A stretch of 64,000 bases of DNA. Source: Prolixibacteraceae bacterium (lineage in GTDB: Bacteria; Bacteroidota; Bacteroidia; Bacteroidales; Prolixibacteraceae). Both the position numbers and the translations under genes were made by a program. Positions 29,527-39,908 of this stretch are shown in pieces. How positions within the stretch are numbered: position 1 is the first letter of the stretch; each line of letters starts with the position of its first letter. The stretch is taken from NCBI GenBank assembly GCA_025210775.1, contig JAOARB010000013.1:248001-312000 (forward strand), in the 5' to 3' direction. Below the pieces are notes generated by a model that was given only the letters and a program-made list of their open reading frames with translations, did no database searches and was not told the DNA's origin.

Positions 29527-31062
29527 TTAATTCCATTCTAATACCTCTTTAGATAGATGCATAAAGTCATCCAATTCCTTTTGCTTCTGACATAATACCT
29601 TAAATAGTTGTTTCTTGATTCTTTTCATCTCTTTGTCATCAGAAAGATTAAACATTTCCTGTGGGTCTCTCTTTATATCAAAAAGCTGCACATGCTTACT
29701 CTTAGGGTAAACAATCAGTTTATAATGTTTTGAACGAACCATACGCTGTAGGTCCTTGTATGCACCAAAGATATATTTCTCTCCTTTGGATGTTTTATCA
29801 TCTATAAGCTTCTTCAGACTTGGAAATTCGACAGAGTTGGGTGTATTAATATTAGCGAAATCACATGTTGTAGCAAAAACACTTTGCATATAAACCATCT
29901 CGTCGACTCTCTTATTTCTTGGAATATTTGGTCCACAAATGATCAAAGGCATACGAATACTATGTTCGTATTGATTTTGCTTACCCATCAATCCATGACA
30001 CCCAACAGCAAGTCCATGATCAGAAGTAAAAATGATATAAGTATTGTCTGCTTTACCACTTTTTTCCAATGCATCTAATATCTTTCCTATTTGCTCATCC
30101 ACGTGCGTAATCATTGCATAATATTCTTGTCTATGCAATGCAACCGCATCCAGAGTTCTAGGGAAAGGGGCCAACTTCTCATCTCTGACCTTATGGTCTC
30201 CTTGATCAAAAGGATGTTCAGGTAGAAAATTAATTGGGATTTGAATCTTCTCCAAAGGATATTTGTCTATCACATATTGGGGAGATTGTCTAGGATCATG
30301 AGGAGCATTAAATGCAACATACATAAAGAATGGTTTATCCGATTTTGGCACCTCATTACGTAGATAGGAAATCGCCTTTTCTGTATACAGTTCAGAAGTG
30401 TGCTTTTGTACGATATAGGGCTTACTTTTATTTCTGTTGCCCTTATTATCTTCCACTATATCATAGACAGAAGGAGACCAATGACCTAAATTATTTTTAT
30501 CCGAAGGACTCCATTTGCTCTGTTTAACACTACTGCGATTATAAACATTCTTAGTAGACGCATACATTCCTTTTCCAATGGCTTCTCCTTTCTCAAAACT
30601 TCTCAAAAGTGCTTGACTACTATTGTGCCATTTCCCTGTAATAAAAGTATTGTAGCCTGCCTTACCCATGGTTTCTCCCCATAATGCAGCAGAAGATACC
30701 GTTTGATTCTTTTTATCGCCGTGACCTAGATATTCTTTATTCTTAGCAGCATGAAAGACTGTTTGTCCTGTGATAATCATGGTTCTACTGGCAACACAGA
30801 TTGCCGCAGACCACGATCCTTGGTTAAAAGCATGGGTAAATACCACTCCTCTATTCTTAAGCTTATCTAAATTCGGTGTGATGATTTCGGAATTGTTTAA
30901 AGCATGAATAGATTTATATGTTTGATCGTCTGTTAGAAGAAAAAGGACATTCGGCTTCGCATTACTAGATTGTGCAAAGGTATTCATGCTACCACAAACA
31001 CCTAGAAGTAACGTGGCATAACTGTTCCATCTCTTCTGTCTATTTTGCAAAAATTTAATCAT
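29527..31062 (-). CDS. S1-family sulfatase with CVASR active site
   Basis: This is a secreted type I sulfatase with a signal ending NTFAQ (about residue 31). DD at 45-46 is followed by QTYKSIHALNN. The active-site motif is CVASR with Cys89, in the context NQGSWSAAICVASRTMIITG; Ala replaces Pro in the C-x-P-x-R consensus, a permitted variant typical of this sulfatase group. Further ligands are in YIIFTSDHGLAVGCHGLMGKQN. The C-terminus has LFDIKRDPQEMFNLSDD. It overlaps the upstream sulfatase by 4 bp (ATGA), so the two are translationally coupled, and a terminator follows. Substrate unknown; the position just beyond the regulator suggests it belongs to the same glycan programme. Confidence 0.88.
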   Translation of the reverse strand: MIKFLQNRQKRWNSYATLLLGVCGSMNTFAQSSNAKPNVLFLLTDDQTYKSIHALNNSEIITPNLDKLKNRGVVFTHAFNQGSWSAAICVASRTMIITGQTVFHAAKNKEYLGHGDKKNQTVSSAALWGETMGKAGYNTFITGKWHNSSQALLRSFEKGEAIGKGMYASTKNVYNRSSVKQSKWSPSDKNNLGHWSPSVYDIVEDNKGNRNKSKPYIVQKHTSELYTEKAISYLRNEVPKSDKPFFMYVAFNAPHDPRQSPQYVIDKYPLEKIQIPINFLPEHPFDQGDHKVRDEKLAPFPRTLDAVALHRQEYYAMITHVDEQIGKILDALEKSGKADNTYIIFTSDHGLAVGCHGLMGKQNQYEHSIRMPLIICGPNIPRNKRVDEMVYMQSVFATTCDFANINTPNSVEFPSLKKLIDDKTSKGEKYIFGAYKDLQRMVRSKHYKLIVYPKSKHVQLFDIKRDPQEMFNLSDDKEMKRIKKQLFKVLCQKQKELDDFMHLSKEVLEWN

Positions 31063-32534
31063 TTGTTTTTTCTTTTTACAGGTTTTAGTGGATCAACCCA
31101 ATTTTGTTGAAGAAGATTATACGATTCTGTTCCATACTCTTTCCCTTCAAAACTACTTTTACAACGAGCTAACCAAAGTTGGTAATTTCTTGCCATCTTT
31201 TTCACTTTAGATCGCTTTCTTTTACTTAAATCATTTACCTCTGAAGGATCATCGTAAACATTATATAGTTCATACTCTCCCTTGCGAGCATAAAGCTTAT
31301 ATTTACCATTCATGGAAGCCAATTGTTCTTTAATGGCAAAATTCATTTGATCTTTACGATGGATCTTTCGTCCTTCTATAAGAGGTATAAGACTCACTCC
31401 ATCTAATTCATTTTTCACTATCTTTTGATCAAGATCTAATGCCTCAACAATAGTTGGGAAGTAATCAGAAGTATTGCAAGCAACATCTGTTTCAAAAGCT
31501 CGATTAACTTTACTAGGCCATACAAGTAATCCTGGAACACGAATGCCTCCTTCATAAAAAGAGCGTTTACGATCTTTAAAAATATCTGCAGTTCCTGGAC
31601 TTCCTACCTCTGGACCATTATCACTACAGAACCAAATCATGGTGTTTTCAGACATTCCTTGTTGTTTTAGATAATCTCTTAATCGTCCAATCTGCTCATC
31701 CATTGCGGTAATACAACCAGCATAATTCATCATGTTCTGATCCTGATCTTTATACATTGCAGCATATTTAGGACCTGCCACACATGGCATATGCGGGGAA
31801 TGAAACCATACAACGGCAAGAAATGGATCTTTGTTATTTTTTGCTTTATCAATAAAAGGAATCACACGATCCATGACAATCCTACTGTCATCTCCAGAGA
31901 GATTCTCGGTAACTTTATTTCCTTTAATATTCCAATAAGAGGTTCCAAATAGTTTAGACTTCTCTCCTTCTTTTATATAATTCCATCCTTCTCTTTTGGC
32001 TCCAACCATAGTTTTTTTCATAGGATCCCACGTTGGAACTTTTGATTCGGTAACAAAAGCGTTATCATATCCATGCCATGCAGGAGGATTGTATTCCGCT
32101 TTATTTTCCGTACAACCTCTATTGGCATCCTTCTCCGATATAGTTAGGGTTCCCAAATGCCACTTACCAAAATGTCCAGTAGTATATCCTTGTTCTTTTA
32201 AGACTTCAGCTAAAGTCTGTTCTTCTTTACGAAGCACCCCTTTATTGGCATAAAAAACACCAGTTCGGAATGGATTTCGTCCAGTTAAAACACTAGCACG
32301 GGTAGGAGAACAAACAGCAGAAGCGGAATAGAATCGATTAAATTTCACACCCTCTTGAGCCATTTTATCCAGATTTGGTGTTTTAATCACCTTATTCCCA
32401 TTATATCCGGTATCCCCCCATCCCAGATCATCAGCCATGATAAGAATTACATTTGGTTTCTCTTGTGCTTTAACTCCCCACGAAAAAGAAGAAGCCATAA
32501 AGAGTCCACATAACAAGTTTTTATTTAAAAACAT
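31059..32534 (-). CDS. S1-family sulfatase (arylsulfatase A-like)
   Basis: This is a secreted type I sulfatase and the first gene of a two-gene operon. A short Sec signal ends at about residue 23 (GVKAQ). DD at 35-36 is followed by LGWGDTGYNGN; the active-site motif is CSPTR with Cys75, then ASVLTGRNPFRTG. It continues with HFGKWHLGT, VWFHSPHMPCVAGPKY, WFCSDNGPEVGSPGT and FYEGGIRVPGLLVWP, and ends in a basic tail (LKPVKRKNK). At 491 residues it is full length. The related sulfatase at 16043-17527 belongs to the same broad arylsulfatase A-like group but is not a close copy. Confidence 0.88.
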   Translation of the reverse strand: MFLNKNLLCGLFMASSFSWGVKAQEKPNVILIMADDLGWGDTGYNGNKVIKTPNLDKMAQEGVKFNRFYSASAVCSPTRASVLTGRNPFRTGVFYANKGVLRKEEQTLAEVLKEQGYTTGHFGKWHLGTLTISEKDANRGCTENKAEYNPPAWHGYDNAFVTESKVPTWDPMKKTMVGAKREGWNYIKEGEKSKLFGTSYWNIKGNKVTENLSGDDSRIVMDRVIPFIDKAKNNKDPFLAVVWFHSPHMPCVAGPKYAAMYKDQDQNMMNYAGCITAMDEQIGRLRDYLKQQGMSENTMIWFCSDNGPEVGSPGTADIFKDRKRSFYEGGIRVPGLLVWPSKVNRAFETDVACNTSDYFPTIVEALDLDQKIVKNELDGVSLIPLIEGRKIHRKDQMNFAIKEQLASMNGKYKLYARKGEYELYNVYDDPSEVNDLSKRKRSKVKKMARNYQLWLARCKSSFEGKEYGTESYNLLQQNWVDPLKPVKRKNK

Positions 32535-32936
32535 ATCTTGAATATTAGTTGTATAATAGTCTATTTAGTTTTTTTAGATTAAGCCTATTTATAGAGGACA
32601 ATAGATCTAAAGGTATGGCTTATTGTCAATCATTGTGTTTTAAAAAGTTGCAAGCCTTATATCAAAAGAATGAAATTCATCCTAATTGCAAGCAAGATAT
32701 AGAATCAATAAATGCAACTGTTAGATTTTTGTTTTAGGAAAGTGGATTTTTGTGTTTAAGCCTTATATATCGGATATTATGATCCACATAATACTTTTTT
32801 GGGACTTTCTAAAAAGAAGATTTACAAGATATGTTAGTATGAATAGCGAAAAGGAAGTAATACTTAACAAAAAAGGTTGCCTCATAGAAATGAGACAACC
32901 TTCTTATTTATTTCAGAAAGTGGTAGTACCAGCTTA
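32535..32936. other. Intergenic region between sulfatase operon and peptidase gene
   Basis: This 402-bp spacer must hold the promoter of the sulfatase pair (minus strand). It also contains the terminator of the peptidase gene at its right end. Short open frames on the plus strand here have no ribosome-binding or protein-family features. No clear promoter box was recognised. Confidence 0.4.
32866..32900 (-). terminator. Terminator of the C25 peptidase gene
   Basis: An inverted repeat GGTTGCCTCAT/ATGAGACAACC (32875-32900, one G:T-type mismatch) is followed on the minus strand by TTTTTTGTT, 36 bp past the stop codon. Confidence 0.85.
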
Positions 32937-35900
32937 CTATTTCACAATAACCTTAATCTTTTCTTTCGTTTCTACTTCATATAGGAAATAAACCCCAGAA
33001 ACAATATCCACTGTAAAATGCATACTTTTTCCCTCTACAATAAAAGTTCTAAGAACTCGACCGTAAAGATCCATTAAGAAATAAGTATGATGTTTTCCAT
33101 CTATATTTTCAATGGTAAACTCTGTTTCTATAGGATTAGGATATATCTTAAAATTCCCCTTATGGTTTAATGTTACCAATGAAGTATGAATTTTTAGTGG
33201 ACCTAATAGATCCTTCGTACTTTTGGACTCAATTGAATGATCATTATTGGCTAATGCTACAAAGAATTTATCTGCCATAGCAATATCTATCTCTTGGTTC
33301 AAATAAGGTTTCCAGGGATCATTTTCTGAAAAACGATATAGATATTCTGCACCTTCTTGTATGTTATCAAGACGAACAGTATTGCTATTGATCAACTCTA
33401 GATTGGTTTCTGGAGCTTCTCGCTGTGTCATACAAGTAATCGAGATGTTTGGAGAATCAAAGTTAAAATCCTTACTCCTACTTTCCATTGCTCCTGAATC
33501 CATCCACTTATCTTTCTTATAGGCCCAATGATATGGATGGGCTTGATATGCAAATCGATCTATGGTTACATTTACATCCGCTGGATTAGACTCTAAAGTT
33601 GATGATGAACTCATAGAAAAGACTGTTGGCATTGCATGGTCAGCTTCTACCCCTTTACCTACAGAGGTGTCATAGTTAAAGTCAAGCCATCCATTTTTAG
33701 TAATCTCTTCTTGGAAAGAGTAGTTCACTTTTAGTAAGGCTCTCTCTTTGTAGAATTGAATCACCTGATCTTTGTTGCTTTGTGGTGAATACATCTTTCT
33801 TACTTTAGATCCTGCCCCTAATGTAATGGCTCCATCCGCCCAATCACATTGAATTTGATCTCCTAGTATTAAGTTTGCATTACGCACAAACTGTATATCA
33901 CTATCGCCTACCACCAATCGTTCATCTACCATTACATCTGAAGCGGTAGTAAATAAGAACTCACTTTGAGCACATAAAGATGCAACATGAAGTGGAAGTT
34001 CACTGACCTGAGCAGTTGTCCCAACTAACAATAGCGTTGACGGAATAATATCTAATACTCCATTTCCTGTAATATTCCCAGAAACTTTTAATAAAGTTGC
34101 ACTAAGGCTTAAAGATGCATCCTGCTCAATGTTTAGATCTTTTACTTCTAAATGATGTAGCACCTTATTATTACTCATTCCTTGGACAGTTCCAGAGACA
34201 ATATTCAATCTATCTGAGACCTTTAGTACCTTATCATCAAATCGTGAATTAAGAATAAAAGTATCGTTCCCAACTTCAATATTTAACACTCTTAATGAAG
34301 TCATTCGATTTGGTCGATTACAAATCAATGCATGCTCTTCACCACTTTCTTTGAATGTAATGGAAGATTGGAAACCATTGACCCAATGAAGATCAGACAG
34401 CCCTAGAGATCCTGTTATATTAATAGAAGCATTCTCTAATGCCTGACTATCGCCAATAGTTGAAGAGAAATTGGCATCATGAAATGTGATTGTACCGCCA
34501 TTAAAATGATAAATTCCCTTGGCCCATTTATTACGATCAGAATCTCTTAAAGTATGAATGCTCACTTCACCCGCATCTACAGTTAAAATAGAAGAAGTAC
34601 ACGTATTCATATTTCCATCTACATCGATATTACCATCAATAACATGTAACTGACCTTTTAATTCAACATCACCATTCACATGCAATTGTGCCCCTTCTTG
34701 TATGGATAGCAACGCGTCTGGTTTAATTGTCAAAGAGTGGAAATTGACTTGTGAAGATATTTCAGGTGCATTTGGTCTATTCTCATAAATAACCACATTA
34801 CTCAGGGCTGTTGGAACTTGTCCATTATCCCAGTTAGATGGATCACTCCAATCCGAAGAAGTAGCTCCAGTCCATAGACCATCTATTTGTATCGCATCAT
34901 TCATATTAAGGATATAATCCTCTACATGTGCACTTCTAAAACCATTAGTAAAAGAACTGCTTTCTGAGCTAGAATAACAAGCAATCCTCATTAAAGTATG
35001 ACCATTGGTTTCAACTGGAAGGTTAATGTTGATCTTGGTATCTTGTTGGGACTTTGAAACAGACTCTGAAAAATAAAGCTCTTTATTAAAATCTAAATAT
35101 CCGTCTCTATTAAAATCAATCCAAACACTTAATACTGGATCTCGAAACCATTGATTAAAATGATGACCTACTATAAGCTCATTATCAACATTCGGCTTTA
35201 GATTGGCCACCATATGTTTAAAATCATTGTAACCTCCATTTGGCCTATTTGCATCATTTTGGATCTCAGCTAAAGTTACTTTATCAATAAAATCAAAAGC
35301 AAAAGCGACATTTACTGGAGCATAGGCATCTTCTTCAGGTGTTTTCTCAGACATAACATTTGACCCTACTGACTCGTAAAGAATATTGCGACCTCCATTA
35401 GTGTATCTAAATATCCTATAGTTGTATTTCGTATTGGCTTCAATTTGTAAATGACTAAATTTTGTCTGTGATGAAGTCAAATATACACAATTGTTGTTTT
35501 CAACAACTCCATCTACAGGATCTGCTATTGCATTGTCTTCGGTAGTCCATTTTAACATATAACCACAGATCCTCTCTGATTCTACAAAATCGTCCCATAC
35601 TAAATCAATTCTATGGATATAAGCATGATCTATATCTAACAATAAAGGATTAAGATTAGGTTTTTCATTGGTAAAGGTGAAGAAACTCTTTTCTTCACCA
35701 AAACAAATTCCTTTACTATTAATGATATAGCTACGGTAATAATATTTGGTATCTATATCTAACCCTGGAGCATTAACGGTGAAACTCCCTGTCGAAATAT
35801 CATCCGATATCAATCTTGTATCACACAACCTAGGATATTTCTCTTTGGATATAACAACTCCTTTTTCAATAATATCATTAAGACCATTGGAAATATTTTC

Positions 35901-38897
35901 ACCTCCTAAAACAGCACTATCAAATGTAATATCCGTTGCATCTGAAGTCGCTACACTTGCTAGGCCAGATGTAGCAATTAGCGCATAATCCTCCACTTGT
36001 CCATTTTCGGGATTATAACAACTGTCGGTGATCTCATATTTTGAATTATCTGCAATAATTCTTAATCGTAATAGAGAGTATAATAAAATATCATCTGGAA
36101 TAGTGATATAAAAAGAGTTTTTCCCTTTCACATTAGACAGTGCTTTTACAAACTCATCATCTGTGAAAGCATTGTCGCCGTTCTTATCTAAATAGATCTT
36201 TACGTTATGAGAATTATCGGTCAATTTAAGATCTATTTTAGAATTCTCACCTGGCGTAATTCTTATTATGTCACGCTTGGTTAGATCACGATACCCATTA
36301 TCTTTCTTACTATCATTAGAATAGATCTTAGCTCCTCCCATAAAAAAAGACAATACACCATAACGTTTTTTAATACTAGTAATTCCATGACAAGCACTAG
36401 CAGCTATAGGTTGTGAAACAATCACAGCATCATTGTATGTACAACTATTTTGACCATTCTCATTAAAAACCTTTAGTGTTACATTATAATTACCTTGACT
36501 TCGAAAACGAACTTTAGGATTTCTTGAATTAACCGTAGTTCCTTCTTCAAGAACAATATCTTGTGTTCCGAAATCCCATTCCCAACGAGTTGGAGAAGAT
36601 GTAGAACGATCTTCAAAAGAGACCACATTTCCTGTGGCATGATTAAACGATTGAATTCCATTTACAACATAAAAAGAAGCTTTCGGAATAGAAACGGCAC
36701 CGTGAATAGGATATTCATTAGAGATTGTTCTATGTTGATCACAACTCACAGTAATTCTTATAGTCCCATTTTCACTTATTGCTGAAAAGCTCAAAGTTTC
36801 TCTGTCACTATCAGCAATGGTACTAGCCAATATTTTTGACCCTTGTACAACAGTAATAAGTGCTCCAGGTGTAGATATATCAGAGACTGTTAGTTCCGTG
36901 TCTCCAAAATTGACATTATCAGGGAAAGTTGCACTTAGATCTGTTGGAGCTTGTTTCCAAATCTTCATCGAAGGGTCTCCAAATAGATGAAACAAACGAT
37001 AGGTATAAATTCGACTATCTCGACCAGGGGCCCATGTTTGATCCATTCTTAGAAGACCTAAATTCAAAACATCTCCTAGAGTAGTAGTAGATTCATTAAA
37101 ACCATTAGGCTGGTTTGGATTCCCATTAGATCCATTACCAAAAGAAGGATTAATCCCTGGATTAGGCCAGATAGATTCAAACATCCCTAAAGTAAAACCA
37201 TCATTAGGTCCTGACAACGAATAAAATGAAGCACCAATAACAGCAACAGCTCCACCTCCTTCTTTTCTTTGAAATTTCTCTGCAAAACATTCGTCAATAG
37301 AAAACTGACCTGTAAAACAATTGATAGAAAAGACTACAGGAAGTTGATCTCCATTATTAAGATCGTCAATATCATCTCTTACAAATCGAGGGTGTGCCCA
37401 TCCTGTACCACCAGTATATCCATGATCTCGATGTAATACATAAAAACGTCCATCATTAATGGCATCACGTATATCCACATTTGATCCATTCCAATCAAAT
37501 CCATTAGCTTTTAACAAATCATTAGGGAGTGCTTCTCCATTTGAATAATAACCATTATTAAAATGGGTGGGAGTATTTCGATCATCAGTATAATAAATTC
37601 GATCTACAGTGTATCCTTGATCAACCATATAAGATCGAACATCTTCACTCGTGTGACAAAAACGACGTGCAGCAAATCCGTCTCTAGGATTTCCTCTTTG
37701 AACATCTTGGAACTGTGCACAATTTAAACCATGCTGATAAAAATCGGCATCAACAACAGGATTCTTTTCATATCCAATAATCTTATCAATAACGATTCGT
37801 GCTTGCTCTACATTAGATACAGACAACCGTCCTTTTGCCATATCTGGCGTAAAATCACCTTTCCCATCCATACAGACATAATAGAGATCTGTAAAATAAA
37901 ACTGAAGATCCCCATTACGAGGTTTTGTAAATCTCATTCCTGGAACATCTTCATTGTCTCCAATAATCAATAGATATTTTGGCTTTACATCCCAGCGATG
38001 ATATCTTGAAGCGACAGATTCTCTTACCTCTTCTGGAGACCATCTATCTTTAGATACTATTTCTACAGAGTGCCCCATACTTGCTTTCCATGAAGCAAAG
38101 CGTTCTGCTTCTTTTTTGAATTCATCCGTAGTAACAATAATGTAATCCTTTGCGTCTTGATCAAAAACATTTGGATGATTTAGCTCTTCAACTGGAACCA
38201 CATCTACATTATTTAAGACCATTGACTTGATATGACCAACCAAATTAGAGGATTCATCTAGATTAATACTTTCTTGTTCTCTAATGAGTTTGTATTTCAA
38301 TTTAGAGTAGACTCTTAATGTTTTTTTCTGAGGATTATACTGTACAGGACAAACATTTATTTTTAATAATCGAGCTGATCTCATTTGCTGATCTGCAACA
38401 ATAGAGACATTCTTTGAAGGGTAAAAAGAGTCCGAACTATATATCTGTTGATCTTTGTAAAATTCAGGATCAGGAGCTCCTTCCGTATCGACAGCTTCTT
38501 CCAGTGCAGGATATATTTCGAATCCTTCGTAATCTATAAATTCGACATCAACTAATTCTACCTTAACTTTCTCTCCTAACGAAGCTGCAAAGTAATCCGA
38601 TCTTACAGGCAAGGCAGGAGCCCCCACTTTACTTGACTGACTAAATCCTTCAATTTGTAACAAATTGTATTTATCCCCTTTCTCAAATATAGGTGCTACA
38701 AAAGCACCATCAAAATTGTAAGATACCATCATCTCTTTAGGATTGATTTTATTGCAACTTACATTTGGAGATGCTTTTTGTGATGTATTTTCAACATCTT
38801 TTCTTCCTCTCACAAAAGACAGATAATGATTCTGTGCTTTAAGTGAAAAAGAGAGGAAAAGAGTAAAAATCATTAATACGATTCTATTCATTTTCAT
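32937..38897 (-). CDS. Gingipain-like C25 peptidase, giant multidomain T9SS cargo
   Basis: This is a secreted cysteine peptidase of family C25 with a long modular tail. Signal peptide to about residue 21 (SLKAQ); C25-type propeptide about 50-240; peptidase domain about 250-645 with catalytic His492 (HRDHGYTGG) and Cys527 (SINCFTG); Ig-like domain about 655-735; PKD domain about 738-828 (FEDRSTSSPTRWEWDFG); then a GEVED domain (DKNGDNAFTDDEF, QVEDY), two fibronectin type III-like domains, a second GEVED (DFNRDGYLDF, HVEDY), and a beta-helix-like region starting WTGATSSDWSDPSNW. It ends in a T9SS type A sorting domain (FKIYPNPIETEF ... IKVIVK). Cleavage specificity is not deducible. It has its own terminator and no operon partner, and it has a paralogue-like tail at the right edge of the window. 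Confidence 0.88.
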   Translation of the reverse strand: MKMNRIVLMIFTLFLSFSLKAQNHYLSFVRGRKDVENTSQKASPNVSCNKINPKEMMVSYNFDGAFVAPIFEKGDKYNLLQIEGFSQSSKVGAPALPVRSDYFAASLGEKVKVELVDVEFIDYEGFEIYPALEEAVDTEGAPDPEFYKDQQIYSSDSFYPSKNVSIVADQQMRSARLLKINVCPVQYNPQKKTLRVYSKLKYKLIREQESINLDESSNLVGHIKSMVLNNVDVVPVEELNHPNVFDQDAKDYIIVTTDEFKKEAERFASWKASMGHSVEIVSKDRWSPEEVRESVASRYHRWDVKPKYLLIIGDNEDVPGMRFTKPRNGDLQFYFTDLYYVCMDGKGDFTPDMAKGRLSVSNVEQARIVIDKIIGYEKNPVVDADFYQHGLNCAQFQDVQRGNPRDGFAARRFCHTSEDVRSYMVDQGYTVDRIYYTDDRNTPTHFNNGYYSNGEALPNDLLKANGFDWNGSNVDIRDAINDGRFYVLHRDHGYTGGTGWAHPRFVRDDIDDLNNGDQLPVVFSINCFTGQFSIDECFAEKFQRKEGGGAVAVIGASFYSLSGPNDGFTLGMFESIWPNPGINPSFGNGSNGNPNQPNGFNESTTTLGDVLNLGLLRMDQTWAPGRDSRIYTYRLFHLFGDPSMKIWKQAPTDLSATFPDNVNFGDTELTVSDISTPGALITVVQGSKILASTIADSDRETLSFSAISENGTIRITVSCDQHRTISNEYPIHGAVSIPKASFYVVNGIQSFNHATGNVVSFEDRSTSSPTRWEWDFGTQDIVLEEGTTVNSRNPKVRFRSQGNYNVTLKVFNENGQNSCTYNDAVIVSQPIAASACHGITSIKKRYGVLSFFMGGAKIYSNDSKKDNGYRDLTKRDIIRITPGENSKIDLKLTDNSHNVKIYLDKNGDNAFTDDEFVKALSNVKGKNSFYITIPDDILLYSLLRLRIIADNSKYEITDSCYNPENGQVEDYALIATSGLASVATSDATDITFDSAVLGGENISNGLNDIIEKGVVISKEKYPRLCDTRLISDDISTGSFTVNAPGLDIDTKYYYRSYIINSKGICFGEEKSFFTFTNEKPNLNPLLLDIDHAYIHRIDLVWDDFVESERICGYMLKWTTEDNAIADPVDGVVENNNCVYLTSSQTKFSHLQIEANTKYNYRIFRYTNGGRNILYESVGSNVMSEKTPEEDAYAPVNVAFAFDFIDKVTLAEIQNDANRPNGGYNDFKHMVANLKPNVDNELIVGHHFNQWFRDPVLSVWIDFNRDGYLDFNKELYFSESVSKSQQDTKININLPVETNGHTLMRIACYSSSESSSFTNGFRSAHVEDYILNMNDAIQIDGLWTGATSSDWSDPSNWDNGQVPTALSNVVIYENRPNAPEISSQVNFHSLTIKPDALLSIQEGAQLHVNGDVELKGQLHVIDGNIDVDGNMNTCTSSILTVDAGEVSIHTLRDSDRNKWAKGIYHFNGGTITFHDANFSSTIGDSQALENASINITGSLGLSDLHWVNGFQSSITFKESGEEHALICNRPNRMTSLRVLNIEVGNDTFILNSRFDDKVLKVSDRLNIVSGTVQGMSNNKVLHHLEVKDLNIEQDASLSLSATLLKVSGNITGNGVLDIIPSTLLLVGTTAQVSELPLHVASLCAQSEFLFTTASDVMVDERLVVGDSDIQFVRNANLILGDQIQCDWADGAITLGAGSKVRKMYSPQSNKDQVIQFYKERALLKVNYSFQEEITKNGWLDFNYDTSVGKGVEADHAMPTVFSMSSSSTLESNPADVNVTIDRFAYQAHPYHWAYKKDKWMDSGAMESRSKDFNFDSPNISITCMTQREAPETNLELINSNTVRLDNIQEGAEYLYRFSENDPWKPYLNQEIDIAMADKFFVALANNDHSIESKSTKDLLGPLKIHTSLVTLNHKGNFKIYPNPIETEFTIENIDGKHHTYFLMDLYGRVLRTFIVEGKSMHFTVDIVSGVYFLYEVETKEKIKVIVK

Positions 38898-39908
38898 CTA
38901 TTTTATCTATTTTCTTCGCTATAAACTTAACATAACCAATTTAAATTATGCAAGACCGATTCTTTCGATCTGTCTAACACGAATTACCAAAAGCACTCCT
39001 ACACACTAATTTTCAATCCATTACAAGACAATTACTATATCATTTTTTTGTCTATTTATTTTAATAATAGTATAATTAAAAGTTCTATTTAAAGATAAAT
39101 TTCTCTTTAAATAGACTTCTAAGAGCCAATCAAGATTTACTATTACACCATGCATTTATTCAATGAATCATTTATGTTATTAGATCTATAATTGATTTCC
39201 AATATTTAATTATAATCATCATATATGTAATAAAATGACTACAATATAACAAGCAAACCGTTAGCATAAACAAAATCAAATAAGAAAATAGAGCTATCCA
39301 TTATCATAAATATCAAACACTCACATTATTCTTAAAAAATTAATTCAAAAAATAATCAAATGAATATTCCCCTTATTATTTTCATAAATACATGACATTA
39401 GGATCATATAACCCTATGCAAACATTATCCTTAAATAAACATTAATTAAAAGATATGATATCAATTATTCAAAGAGAAGGGATTTATCAAAAGATGTATC
39501 ATAAAATAGAAATTTATTTTATTGACAACGATGGAAGCAGACAAACGGGAATATCCTCAATTAACCCAAGAACACCTATTAATTAATCCTTGTACCAAAA
39601 GAACACATTGGATTAGATACGCTCTTTTGATATTGCAAATTTGCATAAAGAAGAGAAGCACAATATCTTAATAAAGATTACAACAAAATACTTTATTGAC
39701 AACCTACATCTAATCTTTATTAAATCAGAGAAATAGAGCTAAGAATAATGATGTTCTAATTAAATAAAAATAGACTTCAATATATATCAGTTAAATAACA
39801 AACAAAGAACATTACTACTTATACTCTAAACCCAATAAATGTCAATGATTTAATTTCCTAGAAGAGACAGCCTAGACAATGGTAAATAAAGAACTGTAAA
39901 ATGAGAGG
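38898..39908. other. About 1 kb of AT-rich non-coding DNA
   Basis: No gene is visible on either strand. The region is very AT-rich and contains a perfect 12-bp inverted repeat with an 8-nt loop (39084-39115). It must include the promoter of the peptidase gene (minus strand) near its left end and the 3' end of the Crp-like regulator transcript at its right end. No RNA family was recognised. Confidence 0.5.
39084..39115. repeat. Perfect 12-bp inverted repeat in AT-rich spacer
   Basis: TCTATTTAAAGA (39084-39095) and its exact complement (39104-39115) flank an 8-nt loop. No T-tract or gene end is close enough to call it a terminator. It may be a chance AT-rich palindrome or part of an upstream control region. 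Confidence 0.45.

Noticed and set aside
29527..31062. Defective active site (CVASR instead of CxPxR)
   Set aside because: Ala in the third position is an accepted variant of the sulfatase motif and the context is typical for its group.
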